The position numbers were made by a program, and so were the translations under genes. The notes beneath the pieces are model-generated. The model was not told the DNA's origin and ran no database searches. It worked only from the letters and a program-made list of their open reading frames with translations. This document shows positions 56,609 through 64,000 of a stretch of 64,000 nucleotides of DNA, piece after piece (the stretch's first letter is position 1; each line of letters opens with the position of its first letter). The stretch comes from Microbacterium sp. Root553 (GTDB lineage Bacteria > Actinomycetota > Actinomycetes > Actinomycetales > Microbacteriaceae): assembly GCF_001426995.1 (NCBI RefSeq), contig NZ_LMFY01000001.1, forward strand, positions 2,353,675 through 2,417,674, read 5' to 3'.

Positions 56609-56656
56609 GCGTCGAGCCTGTCGACGGCCCCGATCGACGTGATCGCGATAGAGCCG

Positions 56657-56670
56657 ATAATGCACATTAT
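56657..56670. promoter_or_regulatory. Short palindrome ATAATG-CA-CATTAT
   Basis: A perfect 6-bp inverted repeat in an AT-rich stretch, next to the methyltransferase relic. It could be an operator of the lost gene or of another MarR/TetR regulator. Seen directly; function inferred. Confidence 0.3.
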
Positions 56671-56687
56671 GTCAGATAGACTGAGCT

Positions 56688-57005
56688 TTATTTCAACAGA
56701 TGAAATCCGCCGCGGTTCCCTTCGCGCGTGCGTGGCGGCTCGATCAAATCTAGCAAGAAGCGCCGTCTGATCTGGGAAGAAGCCATCGGCTTACTCGTCA
56801 TCAAGGGCGTGGCGCGTAGGTAGTCGTAGAAGGCGGTGAACGCGGGCGCCTCGCTAATCGTCGTGCCCAGCTCCGGCTGGCCTTCAGGACCCAGGTTGAG
56901 CGTTGCGGGGCCGCCTTCTACGGTTGCACGACCCAAGAGACGCTCGAGTTCATCCGGCGAGATGATCTCGCCGCAGATAGCTCTTCGCGCCAGACGCGGG
57001 TTGAG
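56688..57005 (-). pseudogene. Coding-like fragment without start, unknown family
   Basis: The frame runs LNPRLARRAICGEIISPDEL, then ERLLGRATVEGGPATLNLG and PAFTAFYDYLR before a less ordered end. An in-frame TGA precedes the first residue, and only a TTG at 56936 could start it. Coding character is good in the first 70 residues. No family is recognised; it is probably a gene remnant. Confidence 0.3.
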
Positions 57006-57053
57006 TCACCCCCTACAAACACCTAGTTTCATAAGTGTTGGTATCATGGTGTG

Positions 57054-58295
57054 ATGCCCACGTCTTCGCCCAGCACCCGCATCCCCATCGATGCCATCTC
57101 GAGCGAGACCCTGGACTGGAAGCCGCGGGCACCGGGGATGTTCTCACGGGCCGAGGTTGTGCGTCAGACCGGGCCCTTTGAGGCGACGGTCACAGCTCCG
57201 ATCGCTCATTGGAGCCCGCAGGTCCCGAGCGAAGATGCCGCTGACGTCGAAGACGCCACGCGCCAGCTGGTCGCGTTCGACGAGCATGCGCGGCGCACGT
57301 TGGGCACCGACAACCCGGCCCTGGGCCCGATGACCGCGATCCTGCTCCGCACAGAGTCCGCGTCCAGCTCACAGATCGAGCAGCTGACGACGTCGGCGAA
57401 GCAGCTCGCTCTCGCCGAGATCGATGAAGGCGACAAGGCCAACGCGCTCACCGTCATCGGGAACGTCCGCGCCATGGAGGCAGCCCTCGCGCTCTCGGAC
57501 GAGATCTCCGAGGATTCCATCCTGCAGATGCACCACGCTCTGCTGCGCCACCAATCAGGCCTCGAGCAGGAAGCCGGTGTCTACCGCCAAGAACAGGTCT
57601 GGATCGGCCCCGGCAACGCCGGCCCCCGCCAGGCGGAGTTCATAGCTCCCCACCACGACCGGATTCCCGGTGCGATCGGTGACCTGGTCAGATTCGTGCA
57701 GCGCCAGGACATCTCCGTGCTTGTTCAGGTCGCTGTCGCGCACGCCCAGTTCGAGACCATCCACCCGTTCGTCGACGGCAACGGCCGCACCGGCCGCGCG
57801 CTCGCGCAGTCGATCCTGCGCAACAAGGGTCTCGTCAGCTCCACCGCCGTACCGATCTCTGCAGGACTACTCGTGAACACCGGGCGCTACTTCCAGGCGC
57901 TGACCGCTTTCCGAGCCGGCGACGCTGCCCCGATCATCCGCGAGTTCGCCATGGCGAGTCGCATCGCCGCGTCCACGGGGACGCAGCTGGTCGACGATCT
58001 CGTCGCGCAGCTGGACGAGTCCCGCGCTCTACTCCAGGGCGTCCGCTCCGACGCTGCGGTCTGGAAGGTCCTTCCCGCGCTCGTGGGCCAGCCGGCTGTG
58101 AACACGAAGTACCTCATGAGCGCGCTCGGACTCGGCGAGATGGCGGCGCTGCGCGCGCTGGACACACTCACCGATCGCGGGGTGCTCACCGAAACCACCG
58201 GCCAAGGACGCAACCGCGTCTGGCAGCACCGCGGGATCTTCGACGTCCTCGACGGATACGCCGAGCAGATCCGCCGGATGACCGCTCGAGGCTAG
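57054..58295 (+). CDS. Fic-family protein (class II, N-terminal inhibitory helix)
   Basis: 413 residues from ATG 57054 (GTG 57051 possible). The Fic core motif is HPFVDGNGRTGR, preceded by the typical YRQEQVWIG flap region. The N-terminal DUF4172-like part has TESASSSQIEQL, the position of the inhibitory (S/T)xxxE(G/N) helix, here with Gln in place of Gly/Asn. The C-terminal 100 residues form a winged helix (NTKYLMSALGLGEMAALRAL). Fic proteins transfer AMP or other nucleotides to protein targets and often act as toxins. No separate antitoxin gene is adjacent. Confidence 0.87.
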   Translation: MPTSSPSTRIPIDAISSETLDWKPRAPGMFSRAEVVRQTGPFEATVTAPIAHWSPQVPSEDAADVEDATRQLVAFDEHARRTLGTDNPALGPMTAILLRTESASSSQIEQLTTSAKQLALAEIDEGDKANALTVIGNVRAMEAALALSDEISEDSILQMHHALLRHQSGLEQEAGVYRQEQVWIGPGNAGPRQAEFIAPHHDRIPGAIGDLVRFVQRQDISVLVQVAVAHAQFETIHPFVDGNGRTGRALAQSILRNKGLVSSTAVPISAGLLVNTGRYFQALTAFRAGDAAPIIREFAMASRIAASTGTQLVDDLVAQLDESRALLQGVRSDAAVWKVLPALVGQPAVNTKYLMSALGLGEMAALRALDTLTDRGVLTETTGQGRNRVWQHRGIFDVLDGYAEQIRRMTARG

Positions 58296-58309
58296 CCGCG
58301 CGCCAGCGC

Positions 58310-58350
58310 GGGGTCATAAGCCCCGGCGGGTCGGCACTGCCTATGACCCC
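58310..58350. terminator. Hairpin downstream of the Fic gene
   Basis: GGGGTCATA at 58310-58318 pairs perfectly with TATGACCCC at 58342-58350. It lies 15 bp after the Fic stop and is a candidate terminator, though the 23-base loop is long. Confidence 0.4.
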
Positions 58351-58473
58351 CGATCCGACTTCCGCGGAATCTCGCGGATTTCGTGCGCTCCCCTGCGCTC
58401 GATTGCCGGGGCACTTCGACGGAGACCCCCAGCAACCGAGCGGATCCGAGCGCGCATTGCCTCTGAACGAGGT

Positions 58474-58605
58474 CTAATCCGGGTCCGGACCTGCGGCTGC
58501 AGTTCCCTCGAGCTCGCGAAGCCGTTTCAGCTGCGCCCACGGCCAGAACGCGATCCACCCGATCGAAACGATCGAGCCGCCCATGATCATCGAAGCGATA
58601 TCCAT
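58474..58605 (-). CDS. Small predicted membrane protein (43 residues)
   Basis: MDIASMIMGGSIVSIGWIAF then WPWAQLKRLRELEGTAAAG. One N-terminal hydrophobic segment is followed by a basic, then acidic tail. It is too short for family assignment. The single-helix plan and codon use make it a plausible micro-protein, but no strong ribosome binding site is present. Confidence 0.4.
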   Translation of the reverse strand: MDIASMIMGGSIVSIGWIAFWPWAQLKRLRELEGTAAAGPDPD

Positions 58606-58834
58606 GCGCTTCACGCTACGGACTCGGCGTGCCCGCGGTCATCCCCCGCGCGACGGATCCGGTCAGACAGCCACTGCGGCTGGCGACCGCAACCCCAGAA
58701 ACCTCACTATGCGGAGTCCTCGTCGATCCGCGTGATTCCGGGGTTTACGTGTTTACAACCTCACAAACCTCAGTTGCTCAGCGAGCCTCCACCCCGCTCG
58801 TCACGACCGACCCTGACCCCGAATAAGTGGCCCC

Positions 58835-58978
58835 ATGCCTGAACAGAAACCGATCGACAAGAAGACCGCCCGGCACATCCGAGCTCTCGTCATCACGCAG
58901 GACGACGCGCTGAAGGGTCGCCCTTGGCGGTCGATGAAAGCGATCAAGCGCGCGCTGAAGGCAGGCGAGATCGACTGA
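58835..58978 (+). CDS. Small basic protein (47 residues)
   Basis: MPEQKPIDKKTARHIRALVI, then TQDDALKGRPWRSMKAIKRA and LKAGEID. The composition is charged and helical, like small phage- or plasmid-type proteins. Good codon periodicity; the ribosome binding site is weak (AAGTGG). It precedes the frameshifted gene by 46 bp in the same direction. Confidence 0.45.
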   Translation: MPEQKPIDKKTARHIRALVITQDDALKGRPWRSMKAIKRALKAGEID

Positions 58979-59024
58979 CCTGCGCTCGACGCTCACCCCA
59001 CACACGACCTCGAGGAGAACACCG

Positions 59025-59532
59025 ATGGTTCTCATCTACAGCACGACCCCGCACGACACCGGCGAGTTGGTTGCTCTGCGTCAGGGTCATCAACGACAAC
59101 GAGCGCGCGTTCTCGGATCTCAGGACTATCTACAGCGTCGACCAGCGGCGTCTTTGTGATGAGTACGACGCCCTCATGGCCGCGCAGCGACCCACGTACC
59201 CGACGCCGGAGCACCTGAAGGGCCTGGACATGGTCGCCGAGATGATGCGCGCCGGCACCGAGTACGGCGACCACCGCGGTTCGCCTAGGCAGGTCGATCG
59301 CGAAGCCGGGCGAGCTCTCCCCCGCAGCGTCGACTTCTCATCGTTCGCCTGCAGGATCAACATCCGCGCCTTCGCCCAGTACCGTGCCCGCTCGTCCCAG
59401 CACGCGTGGATCTTCACGGAAGACGACATCGAGGCCTTCCGGCATGAGCTGACGAAGCGCTCGCTCGGCATCGCCTCCCACTGGCAGCACGAGGATGGCG
59501 TCGCCTTCCAGGTGTTCAACGCTCGCGACTGA
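59025..59532 (+). pseudogene. Frameshifted gene of unknown function
   Basis: ATG 59025 has AGGAG 8 bp upstream and starts MVLIYSTTPHDTGELVAL. Around 59080 coding character moves to the +1 frame, continuing RVINDNERAFSDLRTIYSVD and ending ASHWQHEDGVAFQVFNARD at 59532. No start codon serves the second part, so one inserted base (or two deleted) has broken a gene of about 168 codons. No family is recognised. A sequencing error is the alternative. Confidence 0.45.
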
Positions 59533-59682
59533 CGTGGGCCTTCAGGTTCGGCCGAACCCGCTCGGATTGGCCAGCCGGAAACGCTACACCACCGGTTTCG
59601 GTGCTATTGCGTTTCGGCAGGGGGTTACGGCGGGTCGATCCTCGGCGTGTCGTGACGTTGACCAGGGCGATCCTCCAAGCCG

Positions 59683-59702
59683 CCGGAAACGATCGTTTTC
59701 GG
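59683..59702. repeat. Near-perfect 20-bp palindrome
   Basis: The core AAACGATCGTTT is a perfect 12-bp palindrome, extended to CCG...CGG with one mismatched pair. GGAAACG and CGTTTCGG motifs also recur at about 59577-59620. It lies downstream of the metal-resistance operon, 38 bp before its last stop codon. It could be a recombination or regulator site. Confidence 0.35.
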
Positions 59703-59739
59703 TGGGACGACCGCTCCGATTTATAGTTCAGTGCTGCGG

Positions 59740-60717
59740 CTAGGCGAGGCTCGGCCGTGGTTCGCGCGCGAGAAGGGGGACCACGCGGACGAGGACGAGC
59801 ATCGCGACCAGCTCGACAAGGGTTTGCGTGACTATCGCGAGCGGGGCCATGCTCATCGAGGCGGGAAGGGCGAGAGCGAGCGGTAGGACGACGAGCGAGT
59901 TGCGCGTCGCGGTGGAGAACATCACCGCGCGGGTGGCGGAAACGTCTAGTTGTGCGACGCGGCTGGCGAGCTTCCCGATCGCGACGGCGAGGACGACGAA
60001 TGCGATGTACAGCGGCATTACACGCAGGAGCGCGGTGATCTGCGATCCAACGGCGGCGATCTGGGAACCGATGACTACGGCGAGGGTCACCATCATCAGC
60101 GGCACCATCGCACCCGCCATGATCTTCTCGATAAACCGCCCTCCCCGATAACGACGCGCAAGAGCCTGCACAACCGCTGCTGCAGAGAGTGGGACCACGA
60201 TCAGCAACAGGAATGCCCGGATGAATGGGCCGATGTCAACCACACCGAGCACAGCGCCGCCGGCGAAGAGGAACAGGAACACCGGGAGCAGCAGGATCTG
60301 GACCAACATCAGCAGCGGTGCGGCTGCGAGCAGTCGCGCGCCAGCACCACCCGCGAGACCAGCGAACACGATGACGTAATCGATGCACGGGGTCAGCAGG
60401 ACGAACAACACCCCGAGGAGCAGTCCCCGGTCGTCGACTACGAAACGGGAGAGACCCCAGGCGAGCATCGGCACAATGACAAAGTTCGCCACCAGCACCG
60501 TGCCCAGAAACCTGATGTCACGGAACGCGCGCTTCACCTCGATAAGCGGGACGCCGAGGAAAGTGGCGAATAACAGCAACATCAGTGCGGGTTCGATCGA
60601 GTGCTCGAGGCTCGGAGCGGCCTGCGGCGTTATCAGCCCGATGGCCGCCCCCACGGCGATTGCGCCGATGTAGAGGGCGAGTTGATGAGTGTCCCACCAC
60701 CGCACGAGAGATCTCAC
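59740..60717 (-). CDS. ACR3/BASS-type permease (arsenic resistance-like)
   Basis: 325 residues from GTG 60717, which overlaps the lspA stop by 4 bp. There are about ten membrane helices in the bile acid/sodium symporter fold. Diagnostic segments are LLTPCIDYVIVFAGLAGGAG (the conserved Pro-Cys of ACR3-like carriers) and SATRAVMFSTATRNSLVVLP. Its place in a metal operon supports arsenite or other metal(loid) efflux, but no arsenate reductase gene is near, so substrate is uncertain. Confidence 0.78.
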   Translation of the reverse strand: MRSLVRWWDTHQLALYIGAIAVGAAIGLITPQAAPSLEHSIEPALMLLLFATFLGVPLIEVKRAFRDIRFLGTVLVANFVIVPMLAWGLSRFVVDDRGLLLGVLFVLLTPCIDYVIVFAGLAGGAGARLLAAAPLLMLVQILLLPVFLFLFAGGAVLGVVDIGPFIRAFLLLIVVPLSAAAVVQALARRYRGGRFIEKIMAGAMVPLMMVTLAVVIGSQIAAVGSQITALLRVMPLYIAFVVLAVAIGKLASRVAQLDVSATRAVMFSTATRNSLVVLPLALALPASMSMAPLAIVTQTLVELVAMLVLVRVVPLLAREPRPSLA

Positions 60718-61247
60718 TCGGTGCTCTCCTCGTCTGCGCGGATCATGAAAACTGCTCCGGTGATCGCTGCGGCGAAGATCACGATGTCGGCGAGGTTGCC
60801 GATGAACCAGTTCCCGTAGGCGAGGAAGTCCACGACGTGTCCACGGGCGAATCCGGGGTCGCGGAAGAGGCGGTCGCCTGCGTGTGAGGCGGCAGCGCCA
60901 CCGAGAGCGCCGATCACGATCGCCCACGCCGGGCGTTGCACTCGGAACGCGAACACGATCGCTGTGACGGTGGCGGCGACAGCGAGCAGCGCGAATACCC
61001 AGGTGAAGCCTTCCCCGAACGAGAATGCCGCTCCGGGGTTATAGGCGAGCTGCAAACCCAGGAGGTCACCGATCAGCGGGATGCGCTCGCGCTCGGTGAG
61101 GGTCGCTTCGGCCAACACCTTGGTTCCCTGATCAATCAGCACGACAACCACGGCGATCAGGAGCGTTCCACCAGTGAGCTGCCACCGCCGTGCCGACGAC
61201 AGCTTGCGCGCAGCGGGCGGGCGAGCCTCTGTCCGGGAGGAGGTCAT
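60714..61247 (-). CDS. lspA: Lipoprotein signal peptidase (LspA), accessory copy
   Basis: 177 residues with four membrane helices. Conserved parts are QLAYNPGAAFSFGEG and GNWFIGNLADIVI, and the first catalytic Asp in HAGDRLFRDPG (the usual N-x-x-DR is S-HAGDR here); the second is in NLAD. Accessory lspA genes occur inside cadmium/lead/zinc resistance operons, where their purpose is unclear. It overlaps cadD and the ACR3-like gene by 4 bp each. A housekeeping lspA is expected elsewhere. Confidence 0.85.
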   Translation of the reverse strand: MTSSRTEARPPAARKLSSARRWQLTGGTLLIAVVVVLIDQGTKVLAEATLTERERIPLIGDLLGLQLAYNPGAAFSFGEGFTWVFALLAVAATVTAIVFAFRVQRPAWAIVIGALGGAAASHAGDRLFRDPGFARGHVVDFLAYGNWFIGNLADIVIFAAAITGAVFMIRADEESTE

Positions 61248-61852
61248 GCGAGGACCTCGATCAGACGGACGATGACCCCAGATTCGATCAGGATGAACAG
61301 GCCCAGGCCGATGAACACTGCCGGTACCAGCCAGTGCTCGACGCGCTCCAGCGCTTCGGTGACTGCCTTGTTGGTGCCGATGAGCCGACCGGCCGCACAC
61401 CAGACCGCGACGAGGATGAGGAACACGACGATCATGATCGCGACGTCGACTGGGGTGCTGGTGCGGAAGATTGGCGTGTAGAGGGAGATATTGTCGGCCC
61501 CGTTGGCGATCGTGATCCCTGCGACGCCCCATAGTCCGACCGCGGTGATCTTGGAGTCGTCGTCGTCATTGTCGCCGTTGCGGCGCAAGCCGCGAATGAG
61601 CGTCCACACGCCGATGCCGAGCGGGATCAGACCCAGGAACCCGACCCATTCGTCCGGAACGATCGTGAGCCCGAGCGCGGCTATCACACTGATCACGACC
61701 AGGGTGATGAACCCGAGATACTGGCCTGCGATGATCTGCCACGGGCGGGGTTTCCCTCGACTGGAGGCGAGGAACAGCACGGTGAGCACGACGATGTCGT
61801 CGATGTTCGTCGCCGCAAAAAGGCCGATCGCTGAACCGATGGTGGCGAGCAT
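61244..61852 (-). CDS. cadD: CadD-family cadmium resistance transporter
   Basis: 202 residues. The family motif TNIDDIVVLTVLFL is near the start, with a matching inverted-topology ADNISLYTPIF in the second half; about five or six membrane helices. CadD-like proteins give cadmium tolerance in Gram-positive bacteria, by efflux or binding. A poly-Asp stretch (RRNGDNDDDDSK) links the two halves. The ATG shares a base with the P-type ATPase stop (TGATG). Confidence 0.85.
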   Translation of the reverse strand: MLATIGSAIGLFAATNIDDIVVLTVLFLASSRGKPRPWQIIAGQYLGFITLVVISVIAALGLTIVPDEWVGFLGLIPLGIGVWTLIRGLRRNGDNDDDDSKITAVGLWGVAGITIANGADNISLYTPIFRTSTPVDVAIMIVVFLILVAVWCAAGRLIGTNKAVTEALERVEHWLVPAVFIGLGLFILIESGVIVRLIEVLA

Positions 61853-63762
61853 CAGCTTTCCAGTCGTGGCGTGCGGGCGGCACGCAGGCCGTTGAGGATC
61901 ACGATGACCTCCGCGACCTCGTGGACCAGGACGACAGCCGCGAGCCCCAGGACGCCGAAGAGCGCGAGCGGGAGCAGGGCGGTGATGATCAGCAGCGACA
62001 GGATGATGTTCTGGTTGATGATCCGTCGACCGCGCCGGGCGTGATCGAACGCCCGCGGGATGAGGCGCAGATCATGGCCGGTGAAGGCCACGTCGGCGGA
62101 TTCGATCGCTGCGTCGGAGCCTGTCGCGCCCATCGCGATGCCGACGTCTGCGCTAGCGAGGGCCGGGGCATCGTTGATGCCGTCGCCGATCATCGCGACC
62201 GGTCCTGCCTTCGACAGTTCTGCGATCGCGGTCGCCTTGTCCTCCGGGCGCAGCTCCGCTCGCACGGCGCTGATCCCGGCCTGCGCAGCCAGAGCACGAG
62301 CGGTCCGGGCGTTGTCGCCGGTGAGCATCGTCACGCCGACGCCCTGGCCGGTGAGTGTCCGGACTACGTCAGAGACTTCAGGGCGCAGCTCGTCACGGAC
62401 GCCGATCGCGGCGACCGGTGACCCGTCGCGGTGCACGATGACGACGGTCATGCCCTGCTCTTCCAGCGTTGCGACCCGCTCGACGAGGTCGCCGGCGTCC
62501 AGCCAGCGGGGACTGCCGACGGTGATTCTCGATCCGTCGACGGTGCCGTCAATACCGTGGCCGGCCTGCTCGGTCACATCTGCAGCTGCCGGTGTCCCCG
62601 AGGCTGCGGCGGTGATTGCTGAGGCAAGAGGATGTGTGCTGTGCTGCTCCAGGGCAGCCGCCCACGCCAACGCCTGGACCTCGGTTACACCGTTCGTGGT
62701 GAGCACGGCGGTGACCACGGGCTCGTTGCGGGTGAGGGTTCCGGTCTTGTCGACGGCGACGTGCCGGACCGTCCCGAAGCGCTCGAAAACGGCGCCGGAC
62801 TTGATGATCACACCGAACTTGCTCGCCGCACCGATCGCAGCGACGACCGTCAGCGGCACCGAGATCGCCAGCGCACACGGGGAGGCCGCGACGAGCACGA
62901 CGAGCGCGCGGGTGATCCACACCTCGGGGTCGCCCAGCAGCGAACCGATGATCGCGACAAGCGCTGCGAGGATCAGCACGCCGGGCACCAGCGGGCGGGC
63001 GATCCTGTCCGCGAGACGAGCACGCTCGCCCTTCTCGGTCTGTGCTTTCTCTACCAGTTCGACGATCGTGGTGAGCGAGTTGTCGGTGCCCGCAGCCGTC
63101 GTTTCGACCTCCAGCGCGCCGGCGCTGTTGATCGCGCCGGCCGACACAACATCGCCAGGCTGGACCTCGACCGGGATCGACTCCCCAGTGATCGCCGAGG
63201 TGTCCAGGCTGGAGCGACCGGAGCGGACGATCCCATCCGTTGCGATCCGCTCGCCCGGGCGGACCACCATGACCTGACCGACCATAAGCTCTCTCGCTTG
63301 CACCTGCACAGCGTTGCCGCCCTGCAGCACGGTCGCTGTTTCCGGGACGAGCTTCAGGAGCGCCCGTAGCCCCCCGCGGGCCCGGTCCATCGCCTTGTCT
63401 TCGAGCGCCTCAGCGATCGAGTACAGGAACGCCAGAGCCGCGGCCTCCTCGACGTATCCGAGGACGACTGCACCGATGGCGCTGATGGTCATCAGCAGTC
63501 CGATGCCGAGCTTGCCCTTGAACAGCTTTCGTATCGCGCCAGGCGTGAACGTCGACGCACCCAGCAGCAGACCGGCCCAGAACAGCACGAGCGCCGGAAT
63601 CTCGAGGCCGGACCACTCGAGGATCAGGCCGACGAGGAACGCAACGCCGGAAAGGACCGGCACCATGATCCCGCGGTCCCTCCACCACGGCCGCTCAGCC
63701 TCTTCGTGTTCCTCTCCCGCCGGGGCGGCGGACTCGTGCTCGCAGCCGCACGCCGCGCTCAC
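61852..63762 (-). CDS. P1B-type heavy-metal translocating ATPase with SPC motif
   Basis: 636 residues. The actuator motif is SAITGESIPV (TGES), the membrane metal motif is ASPCALAI (Ser294-Pro-Cys296), phosphorylation is at D338 in DKTGTLT, and the hinge is GDGINDAPAL. The N-terminus is only a short Cys/His/Glu-rich tail (ACGCEHESAAPAGEEHEE), not a full metal-binding domain. SPC is typical of the P1B-4 group that exports Co2+, and sometimes Zn2+, Fe2+ or Cd2+, rather than the CPC Cd/Zn/Cu pumps. CadA-like naming is possible from context. Confidence 0.87.
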   Translation of the reverse strand: MSAACGCEHESAAPAGEEHEEAERPWWRDRGIMVPVLSGVAFLVGLILEWSGLEIPALVLFWAGLLLGASTFTPGAIRKLFKGKLGIGLLMTISAIGAVVLGYVEEAAALAFLYSIAEALEDKAMDRARGGLRALLKLVPETATVLQGGNAVQVQARELMVGQVMVVRPGERIATDGIVRSGRSSLDTSAITGESIPVEVQPGDVVSAGAINSAGALEVETTAAGTDNSLTTIVELVEKAQTEKGERARLADRIARPLVPGVLILAALVAIIGSLLGDPEVWITRALVVLVAASPCALAISVPLTVVAAIGAASKFGVIIKSGAVFERFGTVRHVAVDKTGTLTRNEPVVTAVLTTNGVTEVQALAWAAALEQHSTHPLASAITAAASGTPAAADVTEQAGHGIDGTVDGSRITVGSPRWLDAGDLVERVATLEEQGMTVVIVHRDGSPVAAIGVRDELRPEVSDVVRTLTGQGVGVTMLTGDNARTARALAAQAGISAVRAELRPEDKATAIAELSKAGPVAMIGDGINDAPALASADVGIAMGATGSDAAIESADVAFTGHDLRLIPRAFDHARRGRRIINQNIILSLLIITALLPLALFGVLGLAAVVLVHEVAEVIVILNGLRAARTPRLES

Positions 63763-64000
63763 GCGTCAGCCCCTGCTCCGCAGCAGCCCGGCACCGTGCA
63801 GGCCGAGTCCACACACGGCGCGTGCTCGTCCACAGCCAGCGTCACATCCACAAGCGCGAGGAGGGCCGCGGCGAGATGAGGGTCGGCGATCTCGTAGCGG
63901 GTTTGCCGGCCCTCAGGCTCGGCGACAACGATCCCGCAGTCACGCAGGCAGGTGAGATGGTTCGACACGTTGGAGCGCGTCAGCTCTAGCTCACGGGACA
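63759..64000 (-). CDS. ArsR/SmtB-family metal-responsive repressor, CmtR-like (5' end outside window)
   Basis: The last 80 or so residues. The recognition helix region reads SRELELTRSNVSNHLTCLRD then CGIVVAEPEGRQTRYEIADP. CLRDCG gives the Cys-x3-Cys pair that binds Cd2+/Pb2+ in M. tuberculosis CmtR, and the C-terminus adds CVDSACTVPGCCGAGADA with further cysteines. The stop overlaps the ATPase start by 4 bp, so it heads the operon and probably represses it until metal binds. The start lies beyond the window edge. Confidence 0.85.
   Translation of the reverse strand, partial: SRELELTRSNVSNHLTCLRDCGIVVAEPEGRQTRYEIADPHLAAALLALVDVTLAVDEHAPCVDSACTVPGCCGAGADA

Overview
This is high-GC actinobacterial DNA, most likely from a Microbacterium-like member of the Microbacteriaceae. 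The evidence is strong GC bias at third codon positions, many ATGA and GTGA start/stop overlaps, an RbpA gene, a PafB-PafC-TatA-TatC-HelY-Lnt block, and a tRNA gene without an encoded CCA. No database search was possible; names rest on motifs and gene order.

Region 1 (1-10.8 kb) is a branched-chain amino acid / acyl-CoA catabolic cluster. An Lrp/AsnC regulator (cut by the window edge) diverges from bkdA-bkdB-bkdC, the branched-chain 2-oxoacid dehydrogenase E1alpha, E1beta and E2. A TetR regulator with a clear palindromic operator separates these from accD-accA (biotin-dependent acyl-CoA carboxylase), an acyl-CoA dehydrogenase, a MaoC hydratase and a CitE-like lyase. The gene content matches the bkd/accAD1/fadE19/citE locus of Mycobacterium tuberculosis. 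A histidine phosphatase and a sirtuin follow.

Region 2 (12.3-27.9 kb) is the most interesting part. A SpoU/TrmH-type RNA 2'-O-methyltransferase gene has been split by a foreign insert of about 14.8 kb. The host 5' half is fused in frame to a complete SPOUT catalytic domain carried at the left end of the insert. The severed host 3' half lies at the right end, at 27.5-27.9 kb. A 7-bp core (CCAACGT) lies at both junctions. The insert has visibly lower GC and looks like a defence island. It holds an inactivated EcoRI-type adenine methyltransferase fragment, a coiled-coil/membrane protein paired with a zinc-hook ATPase, a PD-(D/E)XK plus leucine-rich-variant repeat protein, a GHKL ATPase fused to a Shedu-like nuclease, and several unknown genes. 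I found no integrase.

Region 3 (28-52.7 kb) is chromosomal backbone. It has an SGNH hydrolase, a DEAD/DEAH helicase, a ferritin-like/VIT1 transporter, tRNA-Leu(GAG), an M20 peptidase, UppP, a PAC2 protein, an HAD hydrolase, TrmI, an FKBP-like lipoprotein, PafB, PafC, TatA, TatC, HelY, Lnt, RbpA, GDPD, SPFH and NfeD proteins, an SDR, HdeD, and an AraC-VOC-UvrA-like operon. The pupylation/proteasome genes expected between trmI and pafBC are missing.

Region 4 (52.7-59.7 kb) is an eroded accessory segment. It has methyltransferase remnants, a TetR/SnoaL-like/SDR/SDR operon, a Fic protein, tiny ORFs and a frameshifted gene.

Region 5 (59.7-64 kb) is a heavy-metal resistance operon read leftwards: a CmtR-like regulator (cut by the window edge), a P1B-type ATPase with an SPC motif, CadD, an accessory LspA and an ACR3/BASS-type permease.
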